Shown: piece by piece, positions 6,051-9,359 of the stretch
Position numbering within the stretch: position 1 is the first letter of the stretch
How the letters are laid out: the number at the start of each line of letters is the position of its first letter
The notes under the pieces: model-generated
Told to the model about the DNA's origin: nothing
Databases searched by the model: none
What the model saw: only the letters and a program-made list of their open reading frames with translations
Assembly: GCA_003157575.1 (NCBI GenBank)
Contig: PMKA01000202.1
Location: 5,320 to 14,678 of the forward strand
Length of the DNA: 9,359 bases
Origin: Opitutia bacterium
GTDB taxonomy: Bacteria > Verrucomicrobiota > Verrucomicrobiia > Opitutales > Opitutaceae
Direction: 5' to 3'
Made by a program: the position numbers and the translations under genes

Positions 6051-6580
6051 TCCAGCTTCTCAGTCCGGGTGGCAAAACCGTCGGCGGTGACGATCGCGGT
6101 GTCGTGCGGATACACCTTGAGCTGGGTGTTGATGGTCTTGTGCGCCGGGACGGAGCAGTCGGTTTCACGCGTCAGGTTGAAACCGGGATTGCTCACTGTG
6201 ACGTGAACCGAGATATCCCGGTCGCTCTGGTTCTGGAGGGCGATGGCGTGCGTCACGCTGCTGTCCCTCCATTGTTTCACATAGACCGGCAGCTGCGGCG
6301 CCCGAGCGGCAACCGAAGTCAGCGCCATGACCTTTTCGTTGGCATCGGCGAGCTGCTTCTGCGTCTCCTCCAGACGGCTGCTGAGAGACGCAATCTTCTC
6401 CCTGGCCTCGGCCAGCTGCGTGCGCGTCCGGGCGAGGGTGCGCCCGGTCTCGTCGCCACTGTAATTCTTCCAGCTGACGACGCCCCAGATGCAAAGCAGG
6501 AGAACCACGGCTCCCGCAACGGTCAGAAGTTCGGCACGGGTCCATTTCTTGGGCGCATCGTCGGTGTTGTAGCGGATCAT
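6047..6580 (-). CDS. Membrane-anchored coiled-coil protein with a beta-rich C-terminal domain, unknown function
   Basis: I do not recognise a named family. The 177-residue product has a basic N-terminus (MIRYNTDDAPKKWTRAE), one membrane helix (about 19-38, LLTVAGAVVLLLCIWGVVSW), a coiled-coil of about 45 residues (RTRTQLAEAREKIASLSSRL and LEETQKQLADANEKV) and a C-terminal domain with alternating hydrophobics (HAIALQNQSDRDISVHVTVS through VTADGF) that suggests a beta-sandwich outside the cytoplasm. ATG 6580 is chosen because hydrophobic patterning starts right after it. The frame stays open to 6808, but that extension is Arg-rich and low in pattern. No Shine-Dalgarno sequence is visible before 6580. 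The stop TAG overlaps the coaB TAA. The layout (helix, coiled-coil, beta domain) echoes the much larger protein two genes upstream, but I see no sequence similarity. Confidence 0.78.
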   Translation of the reverse strand: MIRYNTDDAPKKWTRAELLTVAGAVVLLLCIWGVVSWKNYSGDETGRTLARTRTQLAEAREKIASLSSRLEETQKQLADANEKVMALTSVAARAPQLPVYVKQWRDSSVTHAIALQNQSDRDISVHVTVSNPGFNLTRETDCSVPAHKTINTQLKVYPHDTAIVTADGFATRTEKLD

Positions 6581-6994
6581 GGGGAATGGAATTTGGGAAA
6601 CTATGGCGCCACGGAGGAGTCGCCGCGATCGGCGCGACGTCAGGACCATGCGGGTCCAACGAAAAGGAGCATGGCGGGTTGCGGCCCCGTAGGCAAGACC
6701 GCCCGCGCCATCCCGGCGACATCGGGCAGAGTCTCCCCGCTGACGGTCATTCCGGAGGGTTGCCGAACGTGGCGCAGGCTTCGCAGCCTCCCGGACGTCA
6801 ACCGGCACATGGGCTCCAGGAGATCATCATGGTCCTTGAACCCGCCGCCAATCAGTTCCAGATTTGCGCCACGACTCGTGCCCCGGACGCCGTTTCCCGG
6901 CGTCCCGAGCCCAACCACAGTGCGAGGAACCCTGGATCATACGCCGCCAACGACACCCGTCCAATCGGGGCATGGACGAACGCGGAAGGCCGGA
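6581..6994. other. Divergent intergenic region, about 414 bases
   Basis: This lies between the minus-strand coiled-coil gene and the + strand phospholipase D gene. Both frames stay open into it because of high GC, but neither extension looks like protein. It contains an imperfect 20-base palindrome at 6619-6638 (16 of 20 positions symmetrical, centre CGATCG) and a small hairpin GGACC-5-GGTCC at 6643-6657, either of which could be an operator. I see no known riboswitch core and no tRNA. Promoter boxes could not be assigned with confidence. Confidence 0.4.
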
Positions 6995-8578
6995 TTGCCC
7001 GCACGCTTGCTGGTTCCGTGTCTGCTGCTTGTCCTCGCCCCGGGCTGCGCAACCCTGCGCCCGACGGTGCCCGCGCCCCCGTCCTTCGCCTTCGATCATC
7101 CGGAATCCACGCGTCTCGGGCAGGCGCTCGCTCCCGCCCAAAAACAACATCCGGGCGAGTCCGGCTTCGGCATTCTTGAATACGGGCTCGAATCGCTCGT
7201 GGCGCGCGCGGCCCTTGCCGACGCCGCCGACCAGACGATCGACGCCCAATATTATATCTACGATTCAGACGAGGCTGGCAGCATTCTCGCAGAACATCTG
7301 CTGGAGGCCGCAGACCGCGGGGTCCGCGTGCGCCTTCTGCTCGACGACTACAATCTCGGAAGCGACAGCGACCTGCTCGCCCTTTCCGTGCATCCGAAGA
7401 TCCAGGTCCGGGTCTTCAATCCCCTTTTCATGCGGCCGCGGTGGGCCCGGGTGCTCGACTACGCAATGCACTTCCGCAGCGCCACCCGCCGGATGCACAA
7501 CAAACTCTTCATCGTCGACAACGAATTCACGATTTTGGGGGGGAGAAACGTCGGCAACGATTACTTCAACGTCCGCGCGAACAGTGTATTCCGGGACTTC
7601 GACATCCTGATCGCGGGTCCCGTGACCGCCCAGGCGTCGACCGCCTTCGACCAGTACTGGAACAGCCCGTGGTCGGTCCCGGCCCTGGCGCTGAGCTTGC
7701 GGACGCGAACGGCCGCGGATCTGGAAAACCTGCGGCACAAGCTGAAGGCGCGCGTCAAGAACGCCGCCCTGTTCGCCGAGGAATATGCCGAGGGTCGCGA
7801 TCGCTACCTCACCGACCTGGCCGACGACGGGAAATCCCTTGTATGGGCGCATGGGGAGATTGTTGCAGACCCGCCCAGGAAGATCGAAAACGCGTCGCCG
7901 GGGACGCGGCCCGTCGCCAACAGGCTCGATGAGGAGTTCGCGCGGGCGAAACACGAGGTTCTCGTCGAAGCGGCGTATTTCGTCCCCACGGCGAACGAAA
8001 TCGGTTCCTTCCAAAAGTTGCGCGACCGCGGCGTGGACATCCGGCTCGTGACCAGCGCCCTCGACACGACCGACGTGTCCATGGTGTACTGCGCCTACCA
8101 GAAATACCGCCGCGATCTCGTCGAAGCAGGGGTGGACCTGTACGAGTACAAGGTCCATCCTCCGCAAGGGCGGCGGGAACACAAGTGGTACAGGCTGCGC
8201 CCGTCGTACTCCGCCCTGCATTCGAAGGTGCTGGTCTTCGACGGCCAGACCTCGTGGATCGGGAGCTTCAACCTCGACCCGCGCTCCCACGATCTCAACA
8301 CCGAGGTGGCAGTCGTCGTGGACAGCGCCGAGCTTTCCGCCAAACTCGCCGAAAGCATCAATGAAGACCGCCTGCCCACGAGAAGCTGGAGAGTCCAGCT
8401 CCAGCCCGACCCGCGCCCGGCCGCCGCCGGTCTCAGCGGCAAGCCGTCTCAAGTTGTCACCTGGACGGGGGAGATTGAAGGCGAACCGGTCACCCTTTTC
8501 CACGAGCCAATGAGCTTCAGGAAGCGGCTGAAGGTTTTCTTTCTTTCAAAGATTCCCTACATCGACGATCAACTCTGA
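6995..8578 (+). CDS. ClsC-like phospholipase D / cardiolipin synthase family protein, probable lipoprotein
   Basis: From TTG 6995 the product has 527 residues. It has two HKD half-sites of the PLD superfamily: H168-N-K170-L-F-I-V-D175 with GGRN (182-185), and H409-S-K411-V-L-V-F-D416 with GSFN (423-426). The order and flanks (IDAQYYIYDSDEAGSILAEH, VRLLLDDYN, MHNKLFIVDN, SFNLDPRSHDLNTEVAVVV) closely resemble E. coli ClsC (YmdC), which condenses phosphatidylethanolamine with phosphatidylglycerol to cardiolipin. Other PLD activities are possible. The N-terminus LLVPCLLLVLAPGC looks like a signal peptide with a lipobox, placing the enzyme on the outer face of a membrane. The start is uncertain: TTG 6995 gives a 17-residue signal and has GGAAGG five bases upstream; GTG 6920 and ATG 6809 are in frame with no ribosome site. 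The adenosyltransferase gene follows after 14 bases. Confidence 0.9.
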   Translation: MPARLLVPCLLLVLAPGCATLRPTVPAPPSFAFDHPESTRLGQALAPAQKQHPGESGFGILEYGLESLVARAALADAADQTIDAQYYIYDSDEAGSILAEHLLEAADRGVRVRLLLDDYNLGSDSDLLALSVHPKIQVRVFNPLFMRPRWARVLDYAMHFRSATRRMHNKLFIVDNEFTILGGRNVGNDYFNVRANSVFRDFDILIAGPVTAQASTAFDQYWNSPWSVPALALSLRTRTAADLENLRHKLKARVKNAALFAEEYAEGRDRYLTDLADDGKSLVWAHGEIVADPPRKIENASPGTRPVANRLDEEFARAKHEVLVEAAYFVPTANEIGSFQKLRDRGVDIRLVTSALDTTDVSMVYCAYQKYRRDLVEAGVDLYEYKVHPPQGRREHKWYRLRPSYSALHSKVLVFDGQTSWIGSFNLDPRSHDLNTEVAVVVDSAELSAKLAESINEDRLPTRSWRVQLQPDPRPAAAGLSGKPSQVVTWTGEIEGEPVTLFHEPMSFRKRLKVFFLSKIPYIDDQL

Positions 8579-8592
8579 TCCAGCGCACTCCC

Positions 8593-9177
8593 ATGTCCCG
8601 CTCCATCTCAACCCGCACGGGCGACGACGGCACCACCAGCCTGCTCTACGGCCAGCGCGTGCCCAAGGACCATCCGCAGATCGAGGCCGTCGGCAGCCTC
8701 GACGAGTTCAACGCCGCGCTGGGCCTGGCAAAAGCGGCGATCCCCGATGCCGCCCGGAAGGCCGCGATCGAGCTCATACAGCACGACCTCGTCGCTTTCA
8801 TGGGGGAGATCGTCTGCGCCGAGGCCGACACGGCCCGTCACGCGGCCTCGACGTTCGCGAAGATCGGCGAAGCGGAACTCGCGCGCATCGATGCAGCGGC
8901 CGCAGCCATCGAGGCGAAGCAGGTGAAATTTGACGGCTGGGCCACGCCGGGGGCCACCCACGACGGCGCCGCGCTTGAGCTCGCCCGGACCGCCGCGCGT
9001 CGGGCGGAGCGCCGGCTCGTCGCCCTTCCCCGCCAGGGCAAAACCGTGAGACCGCTCCTTTTGCAGTACCTCAACCGCGTATCCGACCTGCTCTGGCTGA
9101 TGGCCCGCGAAGCCGAGGACGCCTCCGCCAAAGCCCGGCAGGCTCCTAGCCCGCATATTTCACAGTTTTTGCCGTAG
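8593..9177 (+). CDS. pduO: PduO-type ATP:cob(I)alamin adenosyltransferase
   Basis: This enzyme transfers the adenosyl group of ATP to cob(I)alamin, making coenzyme B12. It is a trimeric all-helical family unrelated to CobA/BtuR. Seen here: the N-terminal ATP-binding TRTGDDGTTSL (7-17) followed by a Gly-containing loop, GSLDEFNAALG (34-44), the RTAARRAERR helix with the conserved arginines, and YLNRVSDLLWLMAR near the C-terminus. The length of 194 residues fits the family. ATG 8593 begins 14 bases after the phospholipase D gene and has no Shine-Dalgarno sequence, which suggests co-transcription and perhaps coupled translation. The last nine residues (SPHISQFLP) and the stop are encoded by the terminal repeat of a mobile element that begins at 9147, so the native C-terminal end has been replaced. 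The conserved core is intact, so activity is probably kept. Confidence 0.92.
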   Translation: MSRSISTRTGDDGTTSLLYGQRVPKDHPQIEAVGSLDEFNAALGLAKAAIPDAARKAAIELIQHDLVAFMGEIVCAEADTARHAASTFAKIGEAELARIDAAAAAIEAKQVKFDGWATPGATHDGAALELARTAARRAERRLVALPRQGKTVRPLLLQYLNRVSDLLWLMAREAEDASAKARQAPSPHISQFLP

Positions 9178-9229
9178 CTTCGGTCATTTCTTAGGCAGCG
9201 GCTTCCGTGACGGCGACTGGATATGCGGG

Positions 9230-9358
9230 CTAAAACAAAACCGCCCCTCCGAAGAGGGATAATGCGTCCAAGCAGACCGAGAAACGACTGTCGGCTCGGG
9301 CACGCCTCACGATCTTGCCGGGCGCTCTGCGGAATGTTCTGGGGGCGGTTTTGCCAGT
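9230..9358 (-). CDS. Possible C-terminus of a transposase, truncated by the window edge
   Basis: On the minus strand a frame is open from the window edge to a TAG at 9230-9232, giving 42 residues. The segment FRRAPGKIVRRARADSRF is Arg-rich and is followed by a hydrophobic tail ending in GGAVLF. The Pro-G-K/R-I/L-V-R-x-A-R pattern is reminiscent of transposase C-termini of the IS4/IS1380 type. The distance from stop to presumed element end (about 83 bases) fits a compact insertion sequence. With so few residues this is only a suggestion; chance openness in GC-rich DNA is possible. Confidence 0.3.
   Translation of the reverse strand, partial: TGKTAPRTFRRAPGKIVRRARADSRFSVCLDALSLFGGAVLF
9236..9353. 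repeat. 12-base inverted repeat with a nested hairpin, terminator-like
   Basis: CAAAACCGCCCC at 9236-9247 pairs perfectly with GGGGCGGTTTTG at 9342-9353. The A-rich left side and TTTT right side give the look of a bidirectional intrinsic terminator, but the loop is 94 bases. A small hairpin CCCTC-CGAA-GAGGG (9245-9258) overlaps the left arm. If the bases 9258-9343 were removed, the remainder would form a compact terminator, so an interrupted terminator is one reading. It also overlaps the possible transposase reading frame. Confidence 0.4.
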
Positions 9359-9359
9359 A

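Larger units (their letters stand above)
9147..9359. mobile_element. End of an insertion sequence (IS1380-like?) or a MITE, continuing past the window
   Basis: TAGCCCGCATAT at 9147-9158 is matched perfectly by its reverse complement at 9221-9232. The first copy continues as TTTCACAG, a shape I associate with ends of IS1380-family elements (recall, not a search). Two readings fit. One is an 86-base MITE from 9147 to 9232. The other is the terminal repeat of a longer element whose minus-strand reading frame (9230-9358) is the C-terminus of a transposase. I see no target duplication flanking the 86-base unit, which favours the longer element. The junction lies inside the 3' end of the adenosyltransferase gene. 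Confidence 0.5.

Noticed and set aside
6619..6638. Imperfect 20-base palindrome as a defined operator
   Set aside because: It is only 16 of 20 symmetrical in very GC-rich DNA, with no second copy and no regulator gene nearby, so it is mentioned only as a possibility.
5633..6994. Upstream extension of the phospholipase D frame through coaB and the minus-strand gene
   Set aside because: The frame is open by base composition only. The upstream product is Arg/Gly-rich and overlaps two better-supported genes, so the real start lies near the signal peptide.
6581..6994. Riboswitch, for example cobalamin-type given the downstream adenosyltransferase
   Set aside because: I looked on both strands for cobalamin, TPP and cyclic-di-GMP riboswitch cores and saw none.
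7265..8503. 412-codon open frame on the minus strand opposite the phospholipase D gene
   Set aside because: It overlaps both HKD motifs of a well-supported gene. Its product shows no recognisable domain and is a composition shadow.
9236..9353. A known structured RNA such as 6S, SRP RNA, tmRNA or RNase P
   Set aside because: None of the conserved sequence blocks of these RNAs is present. A terminator remnant or mobile-element sequence explains the arms better.

Overview
The window is GC-rich and densely coding. It carries a mix of ordinary housekeeping genes and poorly characterised membrane or coiled-coil proteins. Several protein types match what I recall from Verrucomicrobiota, especially Opitutaceae: the MKFDDAPRLSKLPF N-terminus, the membrane protein with a C-terminal zinc-binding tail, and a stand-alone CoaB. 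That assignment is from memory of family resemblance, not from a search. Several genes lack a clear Shine-Dalgarno sequence.

Layout. (1) 1-384 (+): C-terminal part of an integral membrane protein with a cysteine-rich, zinc-ribbon-like tail, cut by the window edge. (2) 385-560: a short gap with an inverted CACAAAG-type repeat containing three tandem octamers. (3) 561-1451 (+): PrmB-type protein-glutamine methyltransferase, convergent with (4) 1534-1965 (-): GNAT acetyltransferase. (5) 2188-2559 (+): small, very hydrophobic protein of unknown function. (6) 2570-2703: a REPIN-like pair of inverted REP sequences inside a second inverted repeat. (7) 2858-5215 (+): large protein with two N-terminal membrane segments, a coiled-coil of 51-residue repeats, a long Pro/Ala/Glu-rich linker and a conserved-looking C-terminal domain. 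(8) 5349-6050 (+): CoaB, tail-to-tail with (9) 6047-6580 (-): a small membrane-anchored coiled-coil protein; their stop codons share bases. (10) 6581-6994: divergent intergenic region. (11) 6995-8578 (+): ClsC-like phospholipase D/cardiolipin synthase with a probable lipoprotein signal, followed after 14 bases by (12) 8593-9177 (+): PduO-type cobalamin adenosyltransferase. (13) From 9147 to the right edge: what looks like the end of an insertion sequence or a MITE, which supplies the last codons and stop of the adenosyltransferase.

Functionally the window looks like a patchwork of short transcription units and not one pathway. CoaB (coenzyme A), PduO (adenosylcobalamin), PrmB (translation) and the cardiolipin synthase-like enzyme (membrane lipid) are independent core functions. 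I see no CRISPR array, no rRNA or tRNA, and no recognisable defence or biosynthetic cluster. The most unusual items are the repeat-built coiled-coil protein, the nested REPIN-like element and the mobile-element junction inside the 3' end of the adenosyltransferase gene.
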